Assembly (NCBI RefSeq): GCF_000764665.1
Contig: NZ_JRGM01000016.1
Coordinates: 1 to 47,939 of the forward strand
Direction: 5' to 3'
Length of the DNA stretch: 47,939 bases
DNA from: Aeromonas lacus
Lineage (GTDB): Bacteria > Pseudomonadota > Gammaproteobacteria > Enterobacterales > Aeromonadaceae
Below the pieces are notes generated by a model. It ran no database searches. It was not told the origin of the DNA and saw only the letters and a program-made list of their open reading frames with translations. Positions 16,056 through 26,823 of the stretch are shown here, one piece after another. Position numbers and translations under genes: made by a program. Position 1 is the stretch's first letter. Each line of letters starts with the position of its first letter.

Positions 16056-17144
16056 CTATTTCCGTGTCCCTTCATGGGCTTGGATGACGGCAACCGCCTT
16101 GTCGGGGAAGTCGCTGAATACTCCGTCTACATCGGCCTGATAGAGGAAGATGTTGAGCAGATCAGTGAAGTCTTTCGCATAGGCCGGGATCTGCCCCTCA
16201 TCCTGACGGAAGGTATAGGGGTGAACCTTGAGACCCGCCGCATGCGCCTCTTTTACCATGCCGGTGAAGGTCGGTTTACCCAAGGTACCCGGCTCCGGCA
16301 CTATCATCGGTTTCCACGGGCCGATCCCCTCGGCGTAACTGGCGATCTCCTTCATGGCGCCCGGCTTGAACATCCAGTCATAGCTGTAGGGGGTTGCCTT
16401 GCCTTTGGCGTCATAGACCATGGTCTCGTTCCAGTCGGTCTCGGCCATCAGCTGCACCAGTTTGAGATCCATGCCCATAGCCGGCATCAGCTCGCTGTTG
16501 ATGCGCTTGAGCTCGTTGGTGTCGAAACACTGCAGATAGACCTTGTCATCCTTGCTGGTGTAACCGTACTGCTTCAATACCTTCAGCACCGCCTTGGAGA
16601 TGTCTTTGCCCTCGTGGCGGAACAGCCAGGGGGCTTTAATCTCCGGGTAGATACCGATGTTCTTGCCGGTGCTCTTGTTGAGCCCCTGGATCATCTCGAT
16701 CTCTTCCTGGAAGGTGTGGATCTTGAAGTCCGACTGCCAGAGCGGGAAGCGGGCCGGATAGACCGGCACCTGCTTGCCGTCCACCAGCTGGAACGGCTCG
16801 GTCATGCGCAGGGAGCGCACTTCATCCAGGGTGAAATCCACCACATAGTAGCGACCATCCGGGCGGGCCCGGCCGGGGAAACGCTCAGCCACATCGGTGA
16901 TGCCGTCGAGGAAGTGATCGTGCATCACCACCAGCTGGTCATCCTTGGTCATCACCAGATCCTGCTCCAGATAATCGGCTCCCATGCCGTAAGCCAATGC
17001 CTTGGACTCCAGAGTGTGCTCGGGCAGGTAGCCGGAGGCGCCCCGGTGAGCAATCACTATCTTGCCTTCGTCGACGGCCAGAACAGGTAATGAGAGGGAT
17101 GCCCCAAGGCTTAGCGCTATGAGGGAGACGGTGAGTTTTTTCAT
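16056..17144 (-). CDS. glpQ: Periplasmic glycerophosphodiester phosphodiesterase
   Basis: This enzyme hydrolyses glycerophosphodiesters (deacylated phospholipids) to an alcohol and glycerol-3-phosphate in the periplasm. The 362-residue precursor has a signal peptide (MKKLTVSLIALSLGASLSLPVLA, cleaved near residue 23). The GDPD active-site elements are IAHRGASGYLPEHT (His and Arg near the mature N-terminus), GADYLEQDL and MHDHFLDGITD, with IYPEIKAP further on. The ATG at 17144 was preferred to a GTG nine bases upstream. The product G3P is imported by GlpT, encoded in the same cluster. In E. coli glpQ follows glpT; here it follows glpD. Confidence 0.95.
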   Translation of the reverse strand: MKKLTVSLIALSLGASLSLPVLAVDEGKIVIAHRGASGYLPEHTLESKALAYGMGADYLEQDLVMTKDDQLVVMHDHFLDGITDVAERFPGRARPDGRYYVVDFTLDEVRSLRMTEPFQLVDGKQVPVYPARFPLWQSDFKIHTFQEEIEMIQGLNKSTGKNIGIYPEIKAPWLFRHEGKDISKAVLKVLKQYGYTSKDDKVYLQCFDTNELKRINSELMPAMGMDLKLVQLMAETDWNETMVYDAKGKATPYSYDWMFKPGAMKEIASYAEGIGPWKPMIVPEPGTLGKPTFTGMVKEAHAAGLKVHPYTFRQDEGQIPAYAKDFTDLLNIFLYQADVDGVFSDFPDKAVAVIQAHEGTRK

Positions 17145-17239
17145 ATGTGACACTCTTTATTATTGTGTGTAGGTAGTTGTTATATCAGAGGTTTATTGCA
17201 GTTATAGAAAGAGCGACGCAGGGCCGCCCTTCAGAGGAT

Positions 17240-18727
17240 TCAGCTTGCTTTGCGCAGGCCGTGGTGATGGTGTGCCAGCCACTCACCCAGTTGTTGTTGC
17301 TCGAGATCGGACAGGCGCAGCCCCAGCTTGCTGCGACGCCAGAGGATATCTTCCAGAGTGCAGGCCCACTCCCGCTCGATAAGATAGCGCACCTCAGATT
17401 CGTATAGTCCGGCACCAAAGTGCTGGCCACGGGGCTCCTTGAGCCAGAGCCGGGCATGGGCGCCATAGGCTTCGGCGATACGCAGGGCGCTGCGATCATC
17501 GAGCCAGTCAAACTCCAGCGCAAAGGCGCGTGCCAGCTCGCGAACCGAGCAGTCAAACTCACCGCCTGGCAACCGGCTGCTGGCAGTCCAGTCCTCCCCC
17601 ATCTGGTTGAACCAGGGCTTGAGCTTGTTGCAGGCGGCCTGAGCCAGCTTGCGGTAAGTGGTGAGCTTGCCGCCAAACACCGACAAGAGCGGCGCACCAT
17701 CGGATTCACCGGAGAGTTCGAGGGTGTAGTCGCGCGTCACCGCTTGCGGCGAGTCGGATTCGTCATCGCACAGCGGACGCACCCCGGCATAAGTCCAGAT
17801 CACGTCTTTGGGTGCGATCTGGCGGGTGAAGTGGGCGTTGACCACCTTGCACAAGTAGTTGATCTCGGCGTCACTGATCTTCGCTTCCCGCGGGCTGCCC
17901 TTGTGCTCCACATCGGTAGTGCCGATGAGGGAGTAGTCCTGCTGATAAGGGATGACGAAGACGATGCGGTTGTCCTCGTTTTGCAGGATGTAGGCCTCTT
18001 CGCGCTCATGGATGCGCGGCACTATCATGTGGCTGCCCTTGATGAGACGAATGCCGCGCGGGGATTTCTCGTGCAGGCTCTCGTCATAGAAGGTCTTGAC
18101 CCAGGGGCCGGCCGCATTGACCAGACCGCGGCAAGTGACGCTGAACTGCTCGCCCCCTTCCCGCTCCAAAGTGAGCGTCCAGTGCTTTGAGCCGCGCTCC
18201 GCCTTGACGCAGCGGGTGCGGGTTTGCACGTCGGCACCCTTGTCGCGCGCCATCATGGCATTGAGCACCACCAGGCGGGCATCGTCGACCCAGGCGTCCG
18301 AATACTCGAACCCCTTGTTGATACCGGAGGTGAGGCCATCTTGCGGCAGGAAGCGCACGCCACAGCTCCCCTTGAGCTTGTCGCGCTTGGCCAGATTGTC
18401 ATAAAGGAAGAGGCCGGCGCGGATCATCCAGGCCGGACGCAGATGCGGGCGATGGGGCAGGCGAAAACGCATCGGCCGGGCGATGTGAGGCGCCATGCCG
18501 AGCAGCACCTCCCGCTCCGCCAGCGCCTCTTTCACCAGCCGGAATTCGTAATGTTCGAGATAGCGCAAGCCACCGTGAATCAGCTTGCTGGAGTTGGAAG
18601 AGGTGGCTGAGGCGAGATCCTGCGCCTCGAACAGGGCAACTTTCAAACCCCGCCCTGCCGCATCAGCTGCAATGCCTACCCCGTTGATGCCGCCACCAAC
18701 GACGACCAGATCATAATGTTCGCTCAT
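17240..18727 (-). CDS. glpD: Aerobic glycerol-3-phosphate dehydrogenase
   Basis: This membrane-associated FAD enzyme oxidises glycerol-3-phosphate to dihydroxyacetone phosphate and passes electrons to the quinone pool. The 495-residue protein has the N-terminal FAD fold LVVVGGGINGVGIAADAAGR (residues 7-26), the signature SKLIHGGLRYLEHYEFRLV, PHRPHLRPAWMIR, GIRLIKGSH and YAGVRPLCDDESDSPQ, all as in E. coli GlpD (501 aa). The ATG at 18727 is followed by SEHYDLVVVG. It is 95 bp upstream of glpQ and could be co-transcribed with it. A good GlpR operator match lies about 70-90 bp upstream. Confidence 0.97.
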   Translation of the reverse strand: MSEHYDLVVVGGGINGVGIAADAAGRGLKVALFEAQDLASATSSNSSKLIHGGLRYLEHYEFRLVKEALAEREVLLGMAPHIARPMRFRLPHRPHLRPAWMIRAGLFLYDNLAKRDKLKGSCGVRFLPQDGLTSGINKGFEYSDAWVDDARLVVLNAMMARDKGADVQTRTRCVKAERGSKHWTLTLEREGGEQFSVTCRGLVNAAGPWVKTFYDESLHEKSPRGIRLIKGSHMIVPRIHEREEAYILQNEDNRIVFVIPYQQDYSLIGTTDVEHKGSPREAKISDAEINYLCKVVNAHFTRQIAPKDVIWTYAGVRPLCDDESDSPQAVTRDYTLELSGESDGAPLLSVFGGKLTTYRKLAQAACNKLKPWFNQMGEDWTASSRLPGGEFDCSVRELARAFALEFDWLDDRSALRIAEAYGAHARLWLKEPRGQHFGAGLYESEVRYLIEREWACTLEDILWRRSKLGLRLSDLEQQQLGEWLAHHHHGLRKAS

Positions 18728-18797
18728 GTTCACCTACTTTCATTTTTATGATTGCCATAACAGCAATGTTTGATTTCGCTCATTTTAGAACACAAAG

Positions 18798-18815
18798 AAA
18801 CATCAAACGAACATT
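18798..18815 (-). promoter_or_regulatory. Candidate GlpR operator upstream of glpD
   Basis: On the minus strand the 18-mer AATGTTCGTTTGATGTTT matches the E. coli GlpR consensus WATKYTCGWWCGAWMATW at 15 of 18 positions, with a complete left half. It lies 71-88 bp upstream of the glpD start. A weaker TTTCGCTCATTTT element at about 18772-18786 may be a second half-site. GlpR itself is encoded next door. Confidence 0.6.
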
Positions 18816-18827
18816 TAGTTGTAAAAG

Positions 18828-18837
18828 TGTGATCACA
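18828..18837. promoter_or_regulatory. TGTGATCACA palindrome upstream of glpD (possible CRP-related site)
   Basis: The perfect 10-base palindrome TGTGATCACA contains both CRP core half-sites but without the usual 6-base spacer, so it is not a standard CRP site. It lies 12 bp from the GlpR-like operator, in the place expected for catabolite control of glp genes. Its function is uncertain. Confidence 0.3.
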
Positions 18838-18893
18838 ATGTGCAGCCAAACAGGCTCGGAGCTACGCATGGGGCGATGAAAGGAGAAATTGCC

Positions 18894-18913
18894 AACACCA
18901 TGGCAATGGTGTT
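18894..18913. repeat. Perfect inverted repeat between glpR and glpD
   Basis: AACACCAT and ATGGTGTT pair around GGCA. There is no T-run on the minus strand after it, so it does not look like a glpR terminator. It lies in the 294-bp glpR-glpD gap, which otherwise holds the glpD control region. Confidence 0.4.
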
Positions 18914-19021
18914 TAAAAAGCAAAGAGGGAAAGGACGGGAAGGCAATACCCCAAAGGGGGGGAATAACGGAAGGGAGGCCGCCCGACAGGGCGACCTGAA
19001 CTCCACAACACAGGCGCTATA

Positions 19022-19780
19022 TCAGCAGATATGGCAGGCGACCTGATGCTGGGCCATCAATCTTGTCAATTTCTCGGGCGGCTCCTGGTCGGTAAAGAGC
19101 GCGTGAACCTGATTGATGTTGCCGAGGTTAACCATGGCATTGCGACCAAACTTGGTGTGGTCAGCCGCCAGAAAGACCTGGCGGGAGTGGGCGATGATGG
19201 CCTGGGCGATCTTCACCTCGTGATAGTCGAAATCGAGCAGGGAGCCGTCGTTGTCGATACCCGAGATGCCGATGACACCATAGTCCATGCGGAACTGGCC
19301 GATAAAGTCACGGGTCGCCTCCCCCACGATGCCACCATCCCGGTTGCGGATCTCGCCACCGGCAATGATGACGGTAAAATCATCCTTGGCTGTCAGAATG
19401 CTGGCCACGTTGAGGTTGTTGGTGACGATGCGCAGCTCGCGGTGATCAAGCAGAGCTCGGGCAATGGCTTCGGTAGTGGTGCCGATATCGATAAAGAGGG
19501 AGGAGCCATCGGGAATATTGGCGGCTACCTCGCGGGCGATACGCTCTTTCTCCTTGAGCTGCATCACTTTGCGGGCGCTGTAGGCGGTATTGACGGTACT
19601 CGAATGCAGGGAGGCACCGCCATGGTGGCGCCGGATCTTGTTCTGTTCGGCGAGATCGTTCAGATCCCGGCGAATGGTCTGGGGACTGACATCAAAATGG
19701 GTCACCAGATCGTCGGTCGAGACAAATCCCTGCCGCGTCAGGACGTCCAGGATTTCCAGATGTCGTTGGGTTTGCTTCAC
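19022..19780 (-). CDS. glpR: DeoR-family repressor of the glycerol-3-phosphate regulon
   Basis: GlpR represses glp operons and is released by glycerol-3-phosphate. The 252-residue protein has a DeoR-type helix-turn-helix (residues 3-57: HLEILDVLTRQGFVSTDDLV, then VSPQTIRRDLNDLAEQNKIRRHHGGA) and a DeoR sensor domain (DGSSLFIDIGTTTEAIARAL, GIVGEATRDF, IGISGIDNDGSLLDFD, ADHTKFGRNAMV). It aligns with E. coli GlpR along its length. It lies between glpT and glpD, the targets it would control; operator-like sites are visible near glpD and in the glpT-glpF gap. A strong terminator separates it from glpT, so it probably has its own promoter. Confidence 0.95.
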   Translation of the reverse strand: MKQTQRHLEILDVLTRQGFVSTDDLVTHFDVSPQTIRRDLNDLAEQNKIRRHHGGASLHSSTVNTAYSARKVMQLKEKERIAREVAANIPDGSSLFIDIGTTTEAIARALLDHRELRIVTNNLNVASILTAKDDFTVIIAGGEIRNRDGGIVGEATRDFIGQFRMDYGVIGISGIDNDGSLLDFDYHEVKIAQAIIAHSRQVFLAADHTKFGRNAMVNLGNINQVHALFTDQEPPEKLTRLMAQHQVACHIC

Positions 19781-19803
19781 GCTTGCACTCCGATGATGAG
19801 ACG

Positions 19804-19834
19804 AAAAAAGGCCCCGGCAGGTGCGGGGCCTTTT
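19804..19834 (-). terminator. Terminator after glpT
   Basis: AAAGGCCCCG and CGGGGCCTTT form a 10-bp stem with a 7-base loop, followed on the minus strand by TTTCGTC. It sits about 50 bp after the glpT stop and just before the glpR start. A second perfect palindrome, GATCCCCTTGGGGATC at 19847-19862, lies between it and the glpT stop codon. Confidence 0.85.
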
Positions 19835-19882
19835 GGCAGTTTACCCGATCCCCTTGGGGATCAATAAGCTGAGGATCACGTT

Positions 19883-21238
19883 TTATGCCTTATGCGCCTC
19901 GGCTCTGGCTGCCACGGCGAGGTTCTCGTGCTTGAGGGTCATCGCCAGCAAGATGATGGAGAGCACGCAGGATACGGTCAGCACCATAAAGCCGCCGTCC
20001 CAGCCGAAGTGGTCAACGGTGTAGCCCAGCATGGCGTTGGCAGCCACAGCGCCACCCAGATAACCAAACAGACCGGTGAAACCTGCCGCAGTACCAGCTG
20101 CTTTCTTCGGCGCCAGCTCCAGCGCATAGAGACCGATCAGCATGACAGGGCCGTAGATGAGGAAGCCGATGGCCACCAGTGCCAGCATGTCGACGGTCGG
20201 GTTGCCAGCCGGGTTGAGCCAATAGACCAGCACGAACAGGGTTACCAGCACCATGAACAGGATACCGGCCGGAGCACGGCGGCCCTGGAACATCTTGTCA
20301 GAGATCCAGCCGCACAGCAGGGTGCCCGGAATACCGGCCCACTCATAGAGGAAGTAAGCCCAGGAGGATTTGTCGACGCTGAAATCCTTGGCCTCTTTCA
20401 GGTAGGTCGGCGCCCAGTCCAGCACACCGTAACGAATGAGGTAAACGAAGGCGTTGGCAATGGCGATGTACCACAGCAGTTTGTTGTGCAGCACGTACTT
20501 GACGAAGATCTCCTTGGCGGAAAACTCCTGCTCGTGGCTCTCGTTGTAATCCTTGGGAAAATCGTTCTTGTACTCCTCGATGGGAGGCAGACCGACCGAT
20601 TGCGGGGTATCGCGCATCACGAAGAAGGCGATCACCGCGATGGCTGCCGCTGCGGCTGCCGGAACATAGAAGGCACTGCGCCAGTCGTTGAACCAGCCCA
20701 TCCCGAGAATGAACAGCGGACCAATCATGCCGCCACCCACGTTGTGAGCCACGTTCCAGACCGAGACCACTTCGCCCCGCTCTTTCTGTGACCACCAGTG
20801 CACCATGGTGCGACCACAGGGCGGCCAGCCCATGCCCTGTGCCCAGCCGTTCAGGAACAAGAGCACGAACATGATGCCGATGCTGGAGGTGGCCCAGTGC
20901 ATGGTACCCATCATGAACATCAGCGCAGCTGACAGCAGCAGGCCGGCAGAGAGGAAGTAACGGGCGTTGGAGCGGTCAGAGACGTTCCCCATCAGGAACT
21001 TGGAGAGACCATAGGCGATGGACACCCCGGAGAGGGCAAAGCCAAGATCTCCGCGGGAAAAACCCTGCTCGACCAGGTAAGGCATGGCCAGACTGAAGTT
21101 TTTCCGCACCAGATAGTAGCCGGCGTAACCGAAGAAGATCCCGAAGAACACTTGCCAACGCATGCGTTTGTAGAAGGGGTCGACCTTGTCGGCCGGGAGC
21201 CTGTCGATGTGCGCCGCAGGCCTGAAGAGACTAAGCAT
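19883..21238 (-). CDS. glpT: sn-Glycerol-3-phosphate:phosphate antiporter
   Basis: This inner-membrane MFS antiporter (organophosphate:Pi family) imports G3P in exchange for phosphate. The 451-residue protein has twelve predicted membrane segments. Family hallmarks are [20 protein letters not shown] (residues 23-42), [34 protein letters not shown] and [12 protein letters not shown]. The length equals E. coli GlpT (452 aa). The ATG at 21238 ([10 protein letters not shown]) has AAGGA nine bases upstream; the open frame extends further but without family similarity. It is divergent from glpF-glpK across a 491-bp control region. Confidence 0.97.
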   Translation of the reverse strand: MLSLFRPAAHIDRLPADKVDPFYKRMRWQVFFGIFFGYAGYYLVRKNFSLAMPYLVEQGFSRGDLGFALSGVSIAYGLSKFLMGNVSDRSNARYFLSAGLLLSAALMFMMGTMHWATSSIGIMFVLLFLNGWAQGMGWPPCGRTMVHWWSQKERGEVVSVWNVAHNVGGGMIGPLFILGMGWFNDWRSAFYVPAAAAAAIAVIAFFVMRDTPQSVGLPPIEEYKNDFPKDYNESHEQEFSAKEIFVKYVLHNKLLWYIAIANAFVYLIRYGVLDWAPTYLKEAKDFSVDKSSWAYFLYEWAGIPGTLLCGWISDKMFQGRRAPAGILFMVLVTLFVLVYWLNPAGNPTVDMLALVAIGFLIYGPVMLIGLYALELAPKKAAGTAAGFTGLFGYLGGAVAANAMLGYTVDHFGWDGGFMVLTVSCVLSIILLAMTLKHENLAVAARAEAHKA

Positions 21239-21729
21239 GTTCTGCTTCCTTATTGTTGTTATGGGCTGTTGAGGGTGCCCTTGAACAGTCAGACGAATCA
21301 GGTGAGTCCATTGATTCGTAAGCGAGCCAATTGTGCTCATATGCGCTCATAAGTTCTGTGATGCATGCTCAAATATTGCAGTTTTATTACAAAAAAAAGC
21401 TCCAAATGAGAAAACACTCATCAAGCGTCATCCCTTGTACAGCAAGGGTTAGAGACTACCTCATAGGGGGTATTATGGAGATTGCATATTGCTTTACGTC
21501 ACATTTTCTTAGCAATGAGTGGGATCTTGTCCACATTTCCCATGGCGGGGGGATGGTGAAATTTATGGGAAGGTTTATTTTCTCTCACGTCCGAGAACGA
21601 GCGAAAACGAACATAACGTTTGCGCAAGAAGAATAAAGAACAAGGAAACGTTTTCGGTCGCAATGGATAGCCACAATAAAGATAAAACGGAACATCAAAC
21701 CTCTACGGGTGGATACCTAAGGAATACTT
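21239..21729. promoter_or_regulatory. Divergent glpT / glpFK control region
   Basis: The 491-bp gap between divergent glpT and glpF has no credible gene. Near glpT lie three related half-sites read on the plus strand, TGCTCATA (about 21333), GCGCTCATA (about 21342) and ATGCTCAAA (about 21365). The second fits 7 of 8 bases of the GlpR right half CGAWMATW. Near glpF, AACGAACATA at 21606-21615 fits the GlpR right half perfectly, and more CGAAAACG and GGAACATC elements lie around it. This pattern suggests several weak tandem GlpR sites rather than one strong operator. glpF has an AAGGA ribosome site at 21719-21723. Confidence 0.5.
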
Positions 21730-22578
21730 ATGAGCATACAAAGACCCAATACCCTGCTTGGCGAGTGCATCGCCGAGTTTATCGGAACCGGCCTGCTGAT
21801 CTTCTTCGGCGTCGGATGTGTCGCCGCATTGGTACTGGCGGGAGCCAACTTCGGGCAGTGGGAAATTTCCATTACCTGGGGTCTGGGCGTTGCCATCGCC
21901 ATCTATGTGACCGGCGGTATTTCGGGTGCCCACCTCAACCCGGCCGTCACCCTGGCGTTAATGACCTTCGCCGGTTTTGACAAGCGCAAAGTGGTGCCCT
22001 ACATCATCGCCCAGATCGCCGGCGCCTTCTGCTTCGCCGCGCTGGTCTACTTCCTCTATAGCAACCTGTTCACCCAGTGGGAAGTGACCCACAACGTAGT
22101 GCGCGGCAGCGTCGAGAGCCTCGGTACCGCCGGGATCTTCTCTACCTATCCCAATGGCGCCATCTCCAACCTGCAGGCCTTCACCGTCGAGCTGGTGATC
22201 ACCGCCGTCCTGATGCTGGGCATCATGGCGCTGGGCGACAACAACAACGGCGCTCCCAAAGGCTTTGCCGCCGCATTGCTGATCGGTATCCTGATCGCCG
22301 TGATCGGTGCCTCCCTCGGCCCGTTAACCGGTTTTGCCATGAACCCGGCTCGTGATTTTGGCCCCAAACTGTTCGCCTTCCTGGCCGGCTGGGGTGATGT
22401 GGCCATGACCGGTGGCCGTGATAACCCCTACTTCTGGGTACCCATCCTTGGCCCTATCGTCGGTGCCCAGATTGGTACTGCCCTCTATGTCAAAGTGCTG
22501 GCTCCCTGTGTACCGGGCAACCGTGTTGCCGCCACCGAGCAAGCTGCCCAAACCGCCAAAGAAGAGGCCGCCGCCTAA
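21730..22578 (+). CDS. glpF: Glycerol uptake facilitator (aquaglyceroporin)
   Basis: This inner-membrane channel lets glycerol diffuse into the cell, where GlpK traps it. The 282-residue protein has the two pore NPA motifs, GAHLNPAVTLALMTF (about residues 66-80) and GFAMNPARDFGPKL (about 200-213), and six membrane segments. The Arg after the second NPA and the Asp after it (NPARD) are the usual mark of glycerol facilitators rather than pure water channels. The Ala/Glu-rich C-terminal tail is cytoplasmic. It starts after AAGGA and is followed 54 bp later by glpK. Confidence 0.96.
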   Translation: MSIQRPNTLLGECIAEFIGTGLLIFFGVGCVAALVLAGANFGQWEISITWGLGVAIAIYVTGGISGAHLNPAVTLALMTFAGFDKRKVVPYIIAQIAGAFCFAALVYFLYSNLFTQWEVTHNVVRGSVESLGTAGIFSTYPNGAISNLQAFTVELVITAVLMLGIMALGDNNNGAPKGFAAALLIGILIAVIGASLGPLTGFAMNPARDFGPKLFAFLAGWGDVAMTGGRDNPYFWVPILGPIVGAQIGTALYVKVLAPCVPGNRVAATEQAAQTAKEEAAA

Positions 22579-24135
<1,557 letters not shown>

Positions 24136-24170
24136 TCGGGTCACCGACACAGCCTTGAGATGAAAAACGT

Positions 24171-24203
24171 GAGAGGCCGACAGCAATGTCGGCCTCTCTT
24201 TTT
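24171..24203 (+). terminator. Terminator of the glpFK operon
   Basis: A perfect 12-bp stem (GAGAGGCCGACA / TGTCGGCCTCTC, loop GCAA) is followed by TTTTT, 35 bp after the glpK stop. Confidence 0.93.
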
Positions 24204-24277
24204 ACCTCTATCTCCCCTCTCCATCCCCTGTCGATATTCACTTATGCACTCGGCACAACTTAATTGAGTTGTTTATC

Positions 24278-24316
24278 TATAATTTGCTTCTGGGTCGCAT
24301 ATGCGACCTGTTTTTT
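24278..24316 (+). promoter_or_regulatory. TATAAT box and perfect 16-bp palindrome with T-run in front of the chemoreceptor gene
   Basis: A consensus -10 TATAAT (24278-24283) lies 10 bp before the palindrome GGTCGCATATGCGACC (24293-24308), which is followed by TG and six T residues. No good -35 was found at standard spacing. If transcription starts near 24290, the palindrome forms a hairpin at the very 5' end of the mRNA. If a promoter lies further upstream, it would be a terminator or attenuator. It ends about 16 bp before the ribosome site AGGAG. Confidence 0.55.
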
Positions 24317-24332
24317 ACAGGAGCTAGGGATT

Positions 24333-26309
24333 ATGGACAGAGCGATAAACCGATTTTCACTTAACTTCCTCTGGTCAGGACTCGGGATCAGAACCCGGAT
24401 CCTCTCCGGTGTCGCCATACTGATGGTCATCGCCATCAGTTGTATCACCCTGATCCTGGAACAGATCTCCCACACTCAGGCGCAGCAGCGGGTCGAGCGC
24501 TATGAGCTGCCAAGCAGCGTGGATCGCATCGCCAACCAGCTCACTGCCGAACTGACCCACCACTTGACCGAAGCACAGGCACTGGCCAGCAACAGCTTCG
24601 TCATCGACTGGTTGGCTCAGGGTATGCCGGCAGCAGAGTGGCCCAAGATGGAGCACTACTTTCAGGCACTGCAGCAGCGCATTGGCGGCAATGTCTTTAT
24701 CGCGCCGCTCCAGACCAATACCCTGATCAACTTCAGCGGCGGCCCCACAGCCCAGAAACAGCTGCACGAGTCAGACCTGAAAGATGACTGGTTCTACGGC
24801 TTTCTCAAACGCAATCACCCCTACGAGCTGAACCTCGATATCTCGGACTTTGACAAGCGCGCCTCGCTCTACATCAATACGGCCGTCACGTCCGAAGGCA
24901 AGACGCTGGCGGTAGCGGGCACTTCCATCAATATGAATGCGCTGCGCAAGCTCATCAGCAGCTACCGGATCGGCAAGAGTGGTCAGGTCTATATGGCTGA
25001 TATGAACGGCTCCATCGAAATCCACCCGGATCAGGAGCAGGAGGGTGCGGCCCACCATCAGGCCGCTTTCCTTGCAACGGTCAAGCAACTCATTCCCAAC
25101 GCCCATGAACAGGTTGCCGTCCAATCCCTTTCGCAGAATGGTGAAACCTACCTTATCGCGGTGCGTTACATACCGGCGCTCAACCGCGTGCTGATCGGCG
25201 AGATAAACGGCGCCGAGCTGGAGGAGGGACTGCATGAATCCCGTCAGCTCATCATCATGGTCTCGCTCGCCATCGGCACCCTGGCGATGCTGGCATCGGC
25301 CTGGCTCGCCCACTCCATCAGCCGTCCCATTCGCCTTGCGGCCGATGGCATGCACCACATCACTGCAGACCGGGATCTGGCAACCCGCCTCGACTTTTCC
25401 GACGAGTCGGAGCTGGGGTTGATGGCCCAGAGCTTCAACCGGCTGATCCAGAGCCTGAACCAGAGCTTCTACCGCTTCCAGCAATCGGGCAGCGCCCTGT
25501 CCGCCCAATCCTCCCAATCCCTGCATCAGGCGCAAGCGCTGGCTGGTGAGGCGTACCAGCAGGCCCAGAGCATTCAGGAGTTGACCAACGTCGTCACCAT
25601 CATCGGGGATAATGCCGAGCAGATCGCCAGCCGCTCAATGGGCGTCAACGAGGTGACCCACCATATCGCCGGCCATATGCGCACCATCGAGCAGGATGTC
25701 ACCCAGAGTGCCAACCGGCTTGAGACGCTGCGCAGCAGCATTAGCACCTCATCAACCCTGCTCGATGAAGTGGTCAAGGACAGCAACGATATTACCCAGA
25801 TCATGAACCTCATCCGCGATGTCTCGAACCAGACCAACCTGCTGGCCCTCAACGCCGCCATCGAAGCCGCCCGGGCGGGCGACATGGGGCGCGGTTTTGC
25901 CGTGGTGGCCGACGAGGTGCGCCAACTGGCGGTGCGCACCCAGACAGCGACCAAGGATGTGCAGGATCTGATCCTGCGGCTGCAGGAGGGCACCCGCCAG
26001 GCCAGCAACTCGATGACCGACTCGCGCACCTTGAGCGAAGAGGGATACAGCCGGATGAGTCAGGCCAAGGAGGTACTGATCGATGCTACCAGCCAGATCA
26101 ATCAGGCGGCACTCGAGATCAACGAAATAAGCGCGCTGGCCCAATCCCAGCACCAGCAGATGGGGCAGGCCAAGGCCGCCCTCGACGAGCTGGCCATGGT
26201 AGCTGAACATCAGCGCGAGCATGCAGAGGAGAGCAATGCCGCTAGTCGCGAGCTGTTCGAGCTGGCAAAAGCGATCGATGAGCAGATCCGCCAATACCGC
26301 ATCCGTTGA
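24333..26309 (+). CDS. Methyl-accepting chemotaxis protein with a large periplasmic Cache-like sensor
   Basis: This transmembrane chemoreceptor signals to CheA/CheW. The 658-residue protein has a first membrane helix (about residues 22-44), a periplasmic sensor of about 280 residues whose second half ([38 protein letters not shown]) looks like a dCache domain, and a second helix (about 305-328). A HAMP segment ([20 protein letters not shown]) precedes the long coiled-coil signalling domain. The conserved tip [20 protein letters not shown] is present. No C-terminal NWETF-type tether is seen. The ATG at 24333 follows CAGGAG. The ligand is unknown; its position beside the glp genes does not prove a link. 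Confidence 0.92.
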   Translation: MDRAINRFSLNFLWSGLGIRTRILSGVAILMVIAISCITLILEQISHTQAQQRVERYELPSSVDRIANQLTAELTHHLTEAQALASNSFVIDWLAQGMPAAEWPKMEHYFQALQQRIGGNVFIAPLQTNTLINFSGGPTAQKQLHESDLKDDWFYGFLKRNHPYELNLDISDFDKRASLYINTAVTSEGKTLAVAGTSINMNALRKLISSYRIGKSGQVYMADMNGSIEIHPDQEQEGAAHHQAAFLATVKQLIPNAHEQVAVQSLSQNGETYLIAVRYIPALNRVLIGEINGAELEEGLHESRQLIIMVSLAIGTLAMLASAWLAHSISRPIRLAADGMHHITADRDLATRLDFSDESELGLMAQSFNRLIQSLNQSFYRFQQSGSALSAQSSQSLHQAQALAGEAYQQAQSIQELTNVVTIIGDNAEQIASRSMGVNEVTHHIAGHMRTIEQDVTQSANRLETLRSSISTSSTLLDEVVKDSNDITQIMNLIRDVSNQTNLLALNAAIEAARAGDMGRGFAVVADEVRQLAVRTQTATKDVQDLILRLQEGTRQASNSMTDSRTLSEEGYSRMSQAKEVLIDATSQINQAALEINEISALAQSQHQQMGQAKAALDELAMVAEHQREHAEESNAASRELFELAKAIDEQIRQYRIR

Positions 26310-26328
26310 CCTGCCTATCATGCAAATG

Positions 26329-26358
26329 AAAACGCCACCGCAAGGTGGCGTTTTCATT
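26329..26358 (+). terminator. Terminator after the chemoreceptor gene
   Basis: AAAACGCCACC and GGTGGCGTTTT form an 11-bp stem with a GCAA loop, followed by CATTTTGC. It lies 20 bp after the stop codon. Confidence 0.88.
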
Positions 26359-26489
26359 TTGCGAATCATTTTGCTAGCGCTCTCATAACAGGAATAACGA
26401 GAAAACCCACAACATATTGATTATTAACATGAAAAAAGATGGAACGGCGGTTGCTTAGTGATATCAGGCTCAATAAGAGGAATGAGATC

Positions 26490-26708
26490 ATGAAACCGAC
26501 CAGCACCCGCACTGCCCAAGAAGAGAATGCACTGACCCCCCGCGAAGGCACCTTTCTGATGATGGTCGCACAACTGGTGGTCCTCACCACCATCGTACTG
26601 GCCGCTACCCTGGGTGGGATCTCATGGCAGTGGACCCTGCTGCTGGCCATCCCCCCCGTCATCGGCGGCGCCCTGCTTAGCCGGGTCTTTGGCAAACTGC
26701 CGCGCTAA
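26490..26708 (+). CDS. Small two-helix membrane protein of unknown function
   Basis: This 72-residue protein has a charged, soluble N-terminus (about residues 1-22) and then two hydrophobic segments (FLMMVAQLVVLTTIVLAATL and WTLLLAIPPVIGGALL), ending in a basic tail (RVFGKLPR). I do not recognise a family. The ATG at 26490 is chosen because AGAGG lies about 10 bases upstream; an in-frame start at 26439 would add 17 residues without a ribosome site. It follows the chemoreceptor terminator, so it probably has its own promoter. Confidence 0.65.
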   Translation: MKPTSTRTAQEENALTPREGTFLMMVAQLVVLTTIVLAATLGGISWQWTLLLAIPPVIGGALLSRVFGKLPR

Positions 26709-26823
26709 ACCGGCACACCCACCTTCCCAAACCGGCGGCCGACCCTATGTCGGCCGTTTGTGTATCTGCTTCATATCTACTTCACCGCAAACCGATGCGA
26801 CCAACCGCAATAGCCAATCCGCA

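Noticed and set aside
21331..21636. A 101-codon plus-strand frame in the glpT-glpF gap
   Set aside because: It covers the control region with operator-like elements, and its product has no recognisable features.
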